In this document: positions 1-6,596 of the stretch, in pieces
How positions within the stretch are numbered: position 1 is the first letter of the stretch
Layout of the letters: every line of letters starts with the position of its first letter
Origin: Hyphomicrobiaceae bacterium
GTDB lineage: Bacteria; Pseudomonadota; Alphaproteobacteria; Rhizobiales; Devosiaceae
DNA: 64,000 bases
Direction: 5' to 3'
Assembly (NCBI GenBank): GCA_020638095.1
Contig: JACKJF010000003.1
Location: 1,364,001-1,428,000, forward strand
Notes under the pieces: model-generated
Told to the model about the DNA's origin: nothing
The model's database searches: none
The model's input: only the letters and a program-made list of their open reading frames with translations
Program-made: the position numbers and the translations under genes

Positions 1-1215
1 CGGCTCGTGGCCCTTCGCGTAAAGCATCAGGACGCGGGACAATGGTCCAACTTCCATCGGCTTGCCACGCCAGCGCGGCGATTTCAGCCACGAATAGGAA
101 TTGGCGACATCAAGCTGCTCGAATGGCGGCGTCGGCCCGGAATAGTTGAGGTTGGTTTCCCCGGAATAAGGGTGCAAACCCTGATCCTTGCCGCCGCCAT
201 AATCGTAGTAGGAGTGCGATACGAATTCCTGGATCTGTTCCGGATCGTTCATGTCGATCGGGTGGATTGTCGACAAATCGCGATCAAGGATGACGCCAGC
301 CGGAATGAGCCAGCTCGACGGGTCGTCCATGCCCTTTTCGGGGAAATCCCCATAGGTCATGAAATTGCCGAGGCCTTCGCCGCGCGCGAACCAGTCCTTG
401 TAGAACGAGGCGATGGCGAGCGTGTCCGGAACGTAAACCTGATCGACGAACTGCTGCATCTTGCCGATCACGGTCTTGATCGTATTGAGACCTTCAAGAT
501 TGAGCGCCGTCGCCGAGCTTCCGCCACTGGTTCCGCTGATGGGCGACGGAGCGCCGCCAACCAGGAAATTCGGATGCGGGTTCTTGCCGCCGAATATCGT
601 GTGGATCTGCACCACGTTGCGCTGCCAGTCGAGCGCCTCAAGATAGTGCGCGACCGCCATCAGATTGGCTTCCGCCGGCAGCTTGAATTCCGGGTGACCC
701 CAGAACCCGTTGGCGAAAATGCCGAGCTGGCCGGCCTCCACGAAGCCTTTGATCTTCTTCTGCACGTCTGCGAAATAGCCCGGGCTTGAATTCGGCCAAG
801 ACGAAATCGACTGCGCCAGCGACGAAGTTGCGGCTGGATCGGCGTTGAGCGCCGAGACGATATCCACCCAGTCCAGTGCATGCAGGTGATAGAAATGCAT
901 GACATGGTCGTGCACATATTGCGCCGCGATCATCAGGTTGCGGATGAGCTGGGCGTTGGGCGGAATCTTGTAGTCGAGGGCGTTTTCGACCGCCCGGACC
1001 GAAGCGATGCCGTGCACCAGTGTGCAGACGCCGCAGATGCGCTGGGCGAAGGCCCAGGCGTCGCGCGGATCGCGGCCCTTCAAGATCAGTTCAATGCCAC
1101 GCACCATTGTGCCCGAACTGTAGGCACTGGTGATTGCGCCATTGGCGGCAGTTTCCGCCTCGATGCGCAGGTGGCCCTCGATCCGTGTGATCGGATCAAC
1201 AACAACGCGGTTCAT
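1..1215 (-). CDS. hupL: [NiFe]-hydrogenase large subunit (partial)
   Basis: Large, nickel-iron subunit of a group 1 membrane-bound uptake hydrogenase, which oxidises H2 on the outer face of the membrane. The window holds the first 405 codons; the C-terminal DPCxxCxxH motif and the cleaved tail would lie beyond base 1. The frame is open from ATG 1215, which has a strong GGGGGA ribosome site. The N-terminal nickel motif RICGVC..H is visible (Cys61, Cys64, His68). The usual ITRIEGH start and the GPLSRVL segment near the edge fit the family. It is the last visible gene of a leftward operon, 31 bases after the cytochrome b gene, an unusual position because large normally follows small directly. 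Confidence 0.95.
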   Translation of the reverse strand, partial: MNRVVVDPITRIEGHLRIEAETAANGAITSAYSSGTMVRGIELILKGRDPRDAWAFAQRICGVCTLVHGIASVRAVENALDYKIPPNAQLIRNLMIAAQYVHDHVMHFYHLHALDWVDIVSALNADPAATSSLAQSISSWPNSSPGYFADVQKKIKGFVEAGQLGIFANGFWGHPEFKLPAEANLMAVAHYLEALDWQRNVVQIHTIFGGKNPHPNFLVGGAPSPISGTSGGSSATALNLEGLNTIKTVIGKMQQFVDQVYVPDTLAIASFYKDWFARGEGLGNFMTYGDFPEKGMDDPSSWLIPAGVILDRDLSTIHPIDMNDPEQIQEFVSHSYYDYGGGKDQGLHPYSGETNLNYSGPTPPFEQLDVANSYSWLKSPRWRGKPMEVGPLSRVLMLYAKGHEP

Positions 1216-1246
1216 GATATTCCCCCTTCGCTACGAACGGACCGGC

Positions 1247-1906
1247 TCATATGTCGACCCCCCGCCGGCTGTAGAACACGCCGGTTTCGCTGCGTGTCAG
1301 GAACACGAGGAAAGCGTGCATCAGCTTGCCGAACGGGAACCAGACGAGCAGAAGTTCGACGCTGAGAATGTGCAGTGCCAGAATTGTCTCGTAGGGTTCG
1401 ATATAGTGGCCGACGGCCAGAAGCCCGGTCAGAACCGGCAGGGCCGTCACGGTCCAGCTGAAATAGTCGTTGAAGCTCGAAAGCAGCCGCGTCACCGGGT
1501 TGGAAATGCGCCGCACCAGCGCGGCGATCAACGAGGCGAACGTGACGACCGCCACGATATTGATGAACGTGCTCGGAATGCCGGGCCAGGATAGCCCGAA
1601 CAACCCCTTGAAGAAGAGGATGTGCTGCGCGAATCCGAAAACGACGATGGCAAGCCCCAGGTGGAACACATAGCCGTTGATCGTCACGAACATCGATGTC
1701 CGGGCGTGGCTGCTTGCCGGCCACATGTGCCGGATGAAGCCCTGAACGGCGGCGACTGCCCGAATGGGCGTGCCATCCCGCTTGACCGACCGTTCGCGCG
1801 ACCACGGAAGAAGCATCAATGAAAGAAGCCGCCAAAGGACGCCCAGAACGAAAACGCTGAGCGCGATCTGCATGCCGAGGCCGCGTGCGAAATCCAGTAA
1901 TGTCAT
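1247..1906 (-). CDS. NarI/Isp1-like hydrogenase cytochrome b subunit
   Basis: Membrane cytochrome b expected to pass electrons from the hydrogenase small subunit to the quinone pool. It has 219 residues and about five membrane segments (roughly 9-31, 76-98, 112-132, 150-167, 174-203). Candidate haem histidines are His82, His95, His179 and His197. The pattern resembles the nitrate reductase gamma (NarI)/Isp1 family more than HupC. ATG 1906 overlaps the small-subunit stop as ATGA and has an AAGGAG site; an in-frame start upstream is less likely. The gene sits between small and large subunits, and there is no room for an Isp2 partner. Family call is fairly sure; the electron route is inferred from position. 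Confidence 0.82.
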   Translation of the reverse strand: MTLLDFARGLGMQIALSVFVLGVLWRLLSLMLLPWSRERSVKRDGTPIRAVAAVQGFIRHMWPASSHARTSMFVTINGYVFHLGLAIVVFGFAQHILFFKGLFGLSWPGIPSTFINIVAVVTFASLIAALVRRISNPVTRLLSSFNDYFSWTVTALPVLTGLLAVGHYIEPYETILALHILSVELLLVWFPFGKLMHAFLVFLTRSETGVFYSRRGVDI

Positions 1907-2967
1907 GATTGCGTCTCCTTGATTGCGCGTTCCTTGCGGCGGCGGGCCATCCATGCGCTTGCAGCGCCAACCACCGCGCCCGTTGCGGCCGCACCGGCGA
2001 TCACGCCGGCATTGACACCCGTGTCAGCCGGCAGAGCCCGGTAGAAACTGCCCTTGTCCCAGAAATTGGGCTCGGAGCATCCGAGGCAACCGTGACCCGA
2101 CTGGATCGGGAACGACACCCCGCCGTTCCACTTCAGCGTGGCACAGGCATTGTAGGTGACCGGTCCTTTGCAGCCCATTTCATAAAGGCACCAGCCCTTG
2201 CGCGCGCCTTCGTCGTCGAAGCTCTTGGCAAAGAGCCCGCGATCATAGAAGGGCCGCCGGTAGCAGCGGTCGTGAATGGAATCGCCGAAGAACGAGAGCG
2301 GCCGGCCCTTGTCGTCGAGGTCGGGAATGGTGCCAAAGGTCACGAGGTAGCCGACCGTTCCGGCAATCGCCTCTGCAATCGGCGGACAACCCGGAATATT
2401 GATCACCGGCTTGTCCTTGATGATGTCGGACACCGCTACCGCGCCCGTTGGGTTCGGGTTTGCATGCGGAATGCCGCCGAACGCGGCGCAGGTGCCAACC
2501 GAAATCACGGCGAGGGCATCGGCGGCTGTTTCCTGAAGGACGGCAAGGTTGGTCTTGCCGGCATTGGTCGAATAGACGCCGCCGTCCTTGGTCGAAACCG
2601 AACCGTCGACCACCACGACGTATTTGCCCTTGTTCTCCGCCATCGCCGCGAGGCGTGCCTCTTCAGCAGCGGCACCCGAAACGGCCTGAAGCGTTTCGTG
2701 ATAGTCGAGCGAGATGAGATCGAAGAGCAGGTCTTCCAGCGTCGGGCTGAACGATCGCGTCAGCGACTCTGTGCAGCCCGTGCATTCCTGGAACGACAGC
2801 CAGATCACCGACTGCCGTTTTGCGTCGGCAAGGGCCTGCGCCATGATCTTGGAGGCCGACGGTGCAAGCGCCATGACGCTTGAGAGATAAGCGGTATATT
2901 TGAGCAAAGCGCGCCGCGTGATCCCGCGCTTGGCGAGCAGTTCGCCAACTGTGCCGGTTTCAGCCAT
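1903..2967 (-). CDS. hupS: [NiFe]-hydrogenase small subunit, Tat-exported
   Basis: Iron-sulfur subunit that carries electrons from the NiFe site. It has 354 residues. A twin-arginine signal (ITRRALLKY, Arg18-Arg19) exports the folded dimer, and a C-terminal hydrophobic helix (about 325-345) followed by RRRKER anchors it. The proximal cluster motif is ECTGCTES (Cys62, Cys65). The later HDRCYRR, GWCLYEMGCKGP and GCLGC blocks hold the other cluster ligands. Both extra cysteines of oxygen-tolerant group 1d enzymes are replaced by glycine (ECTGC rather than ECTCC, and AFGG rather than WGC), so a standard oxygen-sensitive proximal cluster is predicted. ATG 2967 overlaps the upstream gene by 8 bases and has a GGAGGG site. 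Confidence 0.95.
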   Translation of the reverse strand: MAETGTVGELLAKRGITRRALLKYTAYLSSVMALAPSASKIMAQALADAKRQSVIWLSFQECTGCTESLTRSFSPTLEDLLFDLISLDYHETLQAVSGAAAEEARLAAMAENKGKYVVVVDGSVSTKDGGVYSTNAGKTNLAVLQETAADALAVISVGTCAAFGGIPHANPNPTGAVAVSDIIKDKPVINIPGCPPIAEAIAGTVGYLVTFGTIPDLDDKGRPLSFFGDSIHDRCYRRPFYDRGLFAKSFDDEGARKGWCLYEMGCKGPVTYNACATLKWNGGVSFPIQSGHGCLGCSEPNFWDKGSFYRALPADTGVNAGVIAGAAATGAVVGAASAWMARRRKERAIKETQS

Positions 2968-3376
2968 CCGTCAGACCCTCCATGTCCGAAAGTTCTTCCA
3001 AATCGGCGGCAAGCCGCCGCGCCGCATTGCCGATGTCTGCCGGAGAGGGCTCCAGCATTTCGGGTAGCGGCATGATTTCGATGCGTTCCGCGGCAACCCG
3101 GTCGCCGGCCCCGTAGTGCCGGACCCACCAGACGCCTGAATAGGCAGTTTCCCACGCCTCGCTCGATCCGGCGATGTCAAACAGGATCTCGACTTCGCCG
3201 CGCCCAAGACGTTCCGCAAGCTGGTCACGGTCGGCCGGGGTGAGGGGCAGGCTGCGCAGATCGATGACCGCCGTCTCGCCGGTTGCCGCGAGTCTGTCGA
3301 GGTGACGGGCGATCTCGCGGATCAGGCTGTCGACCAGGCCGGTGAGAAATTCGCCGCTCGTCGCCCGATCATGCAT
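2960..3376 (-). CDS. HupH/HyaF C-terminal-domain-like hydrogenase accessory protein
   Basis: A 138-residue protein resembling the C-terminal domain of HupH/HyaF, accessory factors for uptake-hydrogenase small-subunit assembly. The recognisable part is the LGRGEVEILFDI strand followed by SGVWWVRHY, then a Pro/Leu-rich stretch. Full HupH is about twice as long, so this is a short, single-domain version. It overlaps the protease gene by 8 bases and the small-subunit gene by 8 bases, so translation is probably coupled. Residue matches are short, so the family call is moderate; the hydrogenase role is supported by its place in the operon. Confidence 0.65.
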   Translation of the reverse strand: MHDRATSGEFLTGLVDSLIREIARHLDRLAATGETAVIDLRSLPLTPADRDQLAERLGRGEVEILFDIAGSSEAWETAYSGVWWVRHYGAGDRVAAERIEIMPLPEMLEPSPADIGNAARRLAADLEELSDMEGLTDG

Positions 3377-3866
3377 GTGACCAGTCCTTCATGATGGAAA
3401 GCGCGACTGCGCATGCGACGGGAACAGCCGCCTTCACGGCATCGGTTGGCTCCAGACCCCAATCGGTCGATGCAGGTTGTATGGCGATCAGCGCGCGCAT
3501 GGCCGGCGCACTTCCGGAAAGGTGGGCAGCGCCGATCAGGTCCGAAAGGGCAACTTCATGCGCGCTGCGCTTGGTACCACCAAGCTGCCGGTCCATCTCG
3601 TCGCCCAGAAACGTTCTGACGGTTCCGGGCGCTGCACCCAGTTCGGCGGCGTCGACGGCAATGAGCGATGGATAGTCGGCAAATTCTGTGAGCAGCGACA
3701 ATCCAATCGTGCCGCCGTCCCGCAGGGCAACGCTGGCGGCAACCTCGCCGGATTTCTGCATGGCTTGCAAGGCGCGGATGACGTGGATGCCCACACCATC
3801 ATCGCTCAGGAGAACGTTGCCGATCCCCAGTATCAAGGTTGGAAGTGTCACGACGTCGGTAAGCAT
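3369..3866 (-). CDS. hupD: Hydrogenase maturation endopeptidase (HupD/HyaD family)
   Basis: Nickel-dependent protease that clips the C-terminal tail of the large subunit once nickel is inserted. The family hallmark GIGNVLLSDDGVG is near the N-terminus. The acidic residue in LIAVDAAE and the histidine in SAHEV match the other metal-contacting positions known in HybD. ATG 3866 (165 residues) is chosen. A GTG at 3890 would add eight residues, but would lie upstream of the transcription start expected if the FNR-like box at 3919-3932 acts at -41.5. It is the first gene of the leftward operon. Confidence 0.9.
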   Translation of the reverse strand: MLTDVVTLPTLILGIGNVLLSDDGVGIHVIRALQAMQKSGEVAASVALRDGGTIGLSLLTEFADYPSLIAVDAAELGAAPGTVRTFLGDEMDRQLGGTKRSAHEVALSDLIGAAHLSGSAPAMRALIAIQPASTDWGLEPTDAVKAAVPVACAVALSIMKDWSHA

Positions 3867-3918
3867 GGCTGACCCCGAGTGTGTGTACACCTATTCTCGC
3901 ACCGACATATGTCGAGCA

Positions 3919-3932
3919 TTGATCTTCGTCAA
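3919..3932. promoter_or_regulatory. FNR/FixK-like anaerobox between divergent hydrogenase operons
   Basis: TTGAT-CTTC-GTCAA matches the FNR/FixK consensus TTGAT-N4-ATCAA at 9 of 10 defined bases. The centre is 3925.5. For the rightward operon, a class II spacing of 41.5 would put the start near 3967, and a TACAAA -10-like hexamer lies at 3953-3958, about where it should. For the leftward operon the same spacing points to about 3884, upstream of ATG 3866. Low-oxygen control of hup/hyp genes by FnrN or FixK is known in rhizobia. Binding here is inferred. Confidence 0.6.
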
Positions 3933-3994
3933 ATGAAGAGTGTAGGATTGGGTACAAACTCACCGCAAATTGGCAAGTGAGGTCAGTGCCAGCC

Positions 3995-4237
3995 ATGTGC
4001 CTTGGCGTTCCGATGCAAGTTGTTGAACATGATGGCATCACCGCGCGGTGCGAGGCAAAGGGCATCGAGCGCTCGGTGAGCCTTTTCCTGCTGCAGCACG
4101 AGGACATCAAGCCCGGCGACCATGTCATGGTGCACGTGGGCTACGCGATCCAGAAAATGACCGCCGAGGATGCGAAAATCTCGTGGGAGCTTCTGGACGA
4201 GATGCTCACCGAAGAAGAACTGATGGGCAATGCATGA
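3995..4237 (+). CDS. hypC: Hydrogenase maturation chaperone HypC
   Basis: Small chaperone (80 residues) that with HypD builds and delivers the Fe(CN)2CO unit to the large subunit. The start is ATG 3995 because the protein must begin MCLGVP, with the essential Cys2; an upstream in-frame ATG would bury it. A GAGG site lies at 3979-3982. It is the first gene of the rightward hypCABDFE operon and overlaps hypA by 8 bases. Confidence 0.95.
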   Translation: MCLGVPMQVVEHDGITARCEAKGIERSVSLFLLQHEDIKPGDHVMVHVGYAIQKMTAEDAKISWELLDEMLTEEELMGNA

Positions 4238-4601
4238 GCTTTCGGTCTGTCAGGGACTGATCGGTCAAGTCGAGCGGTTGGTGGCCGAACACGGAGCCAA
4301 ACGCGTCACACGCATTCTCGTCCTCGTAGGACCGCTTTCGGGGGTCGAGGCACCGCTTCTGGAACGCGCCTTCACCATTGCCCGGATGGGCACTTCGGCG
4401 GAAGATGCCGAGTTGGAGGTCCACGAAATGCCGGTCCGGGTCTGGTGCGACACATGCCAGATGGAGACAGAAGCCGCGCTCAACAGGCTCGTTTGCGGCA
4501 ATTGCGGTGACTGGCACGTAACGTTGCGATCGGGCGACGAACTGCTCTTGAAGAGCGTGGCGCTCGACATACCCGAACAGGAACCCGCCGCTGCGGGGTG
4601 A
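4230..4601 (+). CDS. hypA: Hydrogenase nickel insertion protein HypA
   Basis: Nickel metallochaperone working with HypB. It has 123 residues, within the family range. The nickel-binding MHE start is present. The zinc site is formed by two CxxC pairs (WCDTC and CGNCG, about residues 72-92). It overlaps hypC by 8 bases and is 10 bases upstream of hypB, so all three are likely made together. Confidence 0.95.
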   Translation: MHELSVCQGLIGQVERLVAEHGAKRVTRILVLVGPLSGVEAPLLERAFTIARMGTSAEDAELEVHEMPVRVWCDTCQMETEAALNRLVCGNCGDWHVTLRSGDELLLKSVALDIPEQEPAAAG

Positions 4602-4611
4602 GGAGAAGATC

Positions 4612-5475
4612 ATGTGCGAATATTGCGGTTGCACCACCACGCCGGAAGATATCCAGATCAGGGACGCCAGGGGTGTCGTCCACACCCGCCCGGCAGATGA
4701 AACCTCGATCGAGGTCTTGACCGGCATCCTTGACGAAAACGACCGCCTGGCTTGTCACATCCGTGACCACCTGGCCGATCACAGGGTGCTGGCCGTCAAC
4801 ATCATGTCATCGCCGGGCTCGGGCAAGACCAGCCTGCTCGAAGCGACGATCGACGCCATCAAGTCGAAATACCGCATTGCCGTTATCGAGGGGGATCTCG
4901 AAACGGAAAACGATGCCGATCGTGTCCGCGCCAAAGGGGTGCCCGCAATTCAAGTCGTCACCGGCCAGACCTGCCATCTTGATGCGAGCATGGTGCACGA
5001 CGCGCTCCACGCCCTGGACCTGAGCGAGGTCGATATTCTGTTCATCGAGAATGTCGGCAACCTTGTCTGCCCGGCGAGTTTCGATCTCGGGCAGAAGGCC
5101 AACGTGGTGCTGCTTTCGGCGACCGAAGGCGATGACAAGCCGGCCAAATATCCCGTCATGTTCCGTGGTGCCGATCTCGTGCTGATCACCAAGGCCGATC
5201 TCATCCCGGTGCTCGATGATTTCGACAGCAACAAGGCGCGCAAGCACATTCGCGAACTGGCCAACGGCGCCGATGTTCCCGAAGTCTCGGCCCGCAGGCC
5301 CGAAACGCTGGAACCCTGGCTGCACTGGCTCGACCATCAGGTCGAAGAGGTGAAAAAGGCGACAGCGGACCGGCCGGCCACACACCCGCATCACCATCAT
5401 CATGACCATGGCGGGCATGATCATCCCCACGCGCACCCGCACGCCCATTCGCACGCGACCGTTCTGGATCATTGA
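4612..5475 (+). CDS. hypB: Hydrogenase nickel incorporation GTPase HypB with C-terminal His tail
   Basis: GTPase that drives nickel insertion. It has 287 residues. The N-terminal nickel motif MCEYCGC is followed, after a linker, by the P-loop SSPGSGKTS (about 66-74), and the ENVGN and ITKAD guanine-contact segments. The last 31 residues hold 15 histidines in HPHHHHHDH-like runs. In rhizobial HypB the histidine stretch usually lies just after the N-terminal motif; here it is at the opposite end. It probably stores or sequesters nickel. The stop overlaps the likely TTG start of hypD. Confidence 0.95.
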   Translation: MCEYCGCTTTPEDIQIRDARGVVHTRPADETSIEVLTGILDENDRLACHIRDHLADHRVLAVNIMSSPGSGKTSLLEATIDAIKSKYRIAVIEGDLETENDADRVRAKGVPAIQVVTGQTCHLDASMVHDALHALDLSEVDILFIENVGNLVCPASFDLGQKANVVLLSATEGDDKPAKYPVMFRGADLVLITKADLIPVLDDFDSNKARKHIRELANGADVPEVSARRPETLEPWLHWLDHQVEEVKKATADRPATHPHHHHHDHGGHDHPHAHPHAHSHATVLDH

Positions 5476-6596
5476 CCGTGACCGACGCGCGCACCTGGCT
5501 CGAGCGCATCCGCGCGCTGCCGCTCGAAGGCAAGATCAGGGTCATGAATGTCTGTGGCGGTCACGAGCGTTCGATCTCGATGGCGGGCCTCAGAGGCGCG
5601 CTGCCGCCGGAAATTGAACTCATTCCCGGTCCCGGTTGCCCTGTCTGCGTCTGCCCGGAAGAAGACATATACACAGCGGTTCAACTGGCCATGCGTCCGG
5701 ACACGATTCTCGTTGCCTTCGGCGACATGCTTCGCGTGCCGTGCAACGCACCGAAGAATGAACCGCGCACCTTGGAACAGGCCCGCGCCGCCGGCGGCGA
5801 GGTGCGTCCGGTGGCGTCACCCTCCGAAGCCCGCAGGATTGCCAACGAGAATCCCGACAAGGAAGTGGTCTTCTTTGCCGCCGGGTTTGAGACAACGACG
5901 GCCCCCGTCGCGGGGCTGGTCGCCGAAGGCATTCCCGCCAACATGTCCGTGTTGCTCTCGGGCCGGTTGACCTGGCCAGCGGTCGCCATGCTGCTCGACA
6001 GCGAAACCCCCGGTTTTGATGCCCTGATCGCGCCGGGTCATGTCTCGGCCATCATGGGACCGGAGGAATGGACCTTCGTGCCGGAAAAGCACGGCATCCC
6101 GTCGTCTGTGTCGGGCTTCGAGACGCCGAGTCTTCTGGCCTCGCTCTATTCGGTTTTGCGCCAATATCTCGATGGCAAGGCCTTTCTCGACAACACCTAC
6201 ATCAACGTCGCCAAGCCAGGCGGCAACCCGACCGCGCGGCGCCTGCTCGACATGACTATGGACGTGGTCGATTCCACCTGGCGCGGCATCGGCACCATTC
6301 CGGCATCGGGTTTTGCCCTGAAGCCGGCCTATGCCGAACACGATGCGCTGGTGCGCTTCCAGATCGACCCCAAGCAGGCACGAAAGCGCATCGGTGAGAT
6401 GCCTCCGGGCTGCGACTGCGCCCGCGTGGTTCTGGGCAAGCTCTATCCCAACCAGTGTGCGCTTTACGGCAAGGCCTGCACGCCGCGCAACCCGATCGGC
6501 CCCTGTATGGTGTCCGACGAGGGCGCCTGCCACATCTGGTGGAGTTCGGGTGTTCGGCCAGATACGCCTCAGGAGGCGGTTTCTGCGCACTATTGA
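5472..6596 (+). CDS. hypD: Hydrogenase maturation protein HypD
   Basis: Iron-sulfur scaffold on which the Fe(CN)2CO group is assembled with HypC and HypE. It has 374 residues, the normal size. It shows the conserved CGGHE, GPGCPVCVCP and GFETT motifs, and a C-terminal cysteine cluster (CDC, YPNQC, GPC, GAC) for the [4Fe-4S] centre. There is no ATG: TTG 5472 overlaps the hypB stop, and GTG 5478 is an equal alternative. Translation is probably coupled to hypB. Confidence 0.95.
   Translation: MTVTDARTWLERIRALPLEGKIRVMNVCGGHERSISMAGLRGALPPEIELIPGPGCPVCVCPEEDIYTAVQLAMRPDTILVAFGDMLRVPCNAPKNEPRTLEQARAAGGEVRPVASPSEARRIANENPDKEVVFFAAGFETTTAPVAGLVAEGIPANMSVLLSGRLTWPAVAMLLDSETPGFDALIAPGHVSAIMGPEEWTFVPEKHGIPSSVSGFETPSLLASLYSVLRQYLDGKAFLDNTYINVAKPGGNPTARRLLDMTMDVVDSTWRGIGTIPASGFALKPAYAEHDALVRFQIDPKQARKRIGEMPPGCDCARVVLGKLYPNQCALYGKACTPRNPIGPCMVSDEGACHIWWSSGVRPDTPQEAVSAHY

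Noticed and set aside
3891..3994. Sigma-54 promoter for the hydrogenase operons
   Set aside because: No GG-N10-GC pair with the right flanks was found; the FNR-like box with a sigma-70-type -10 fits better.
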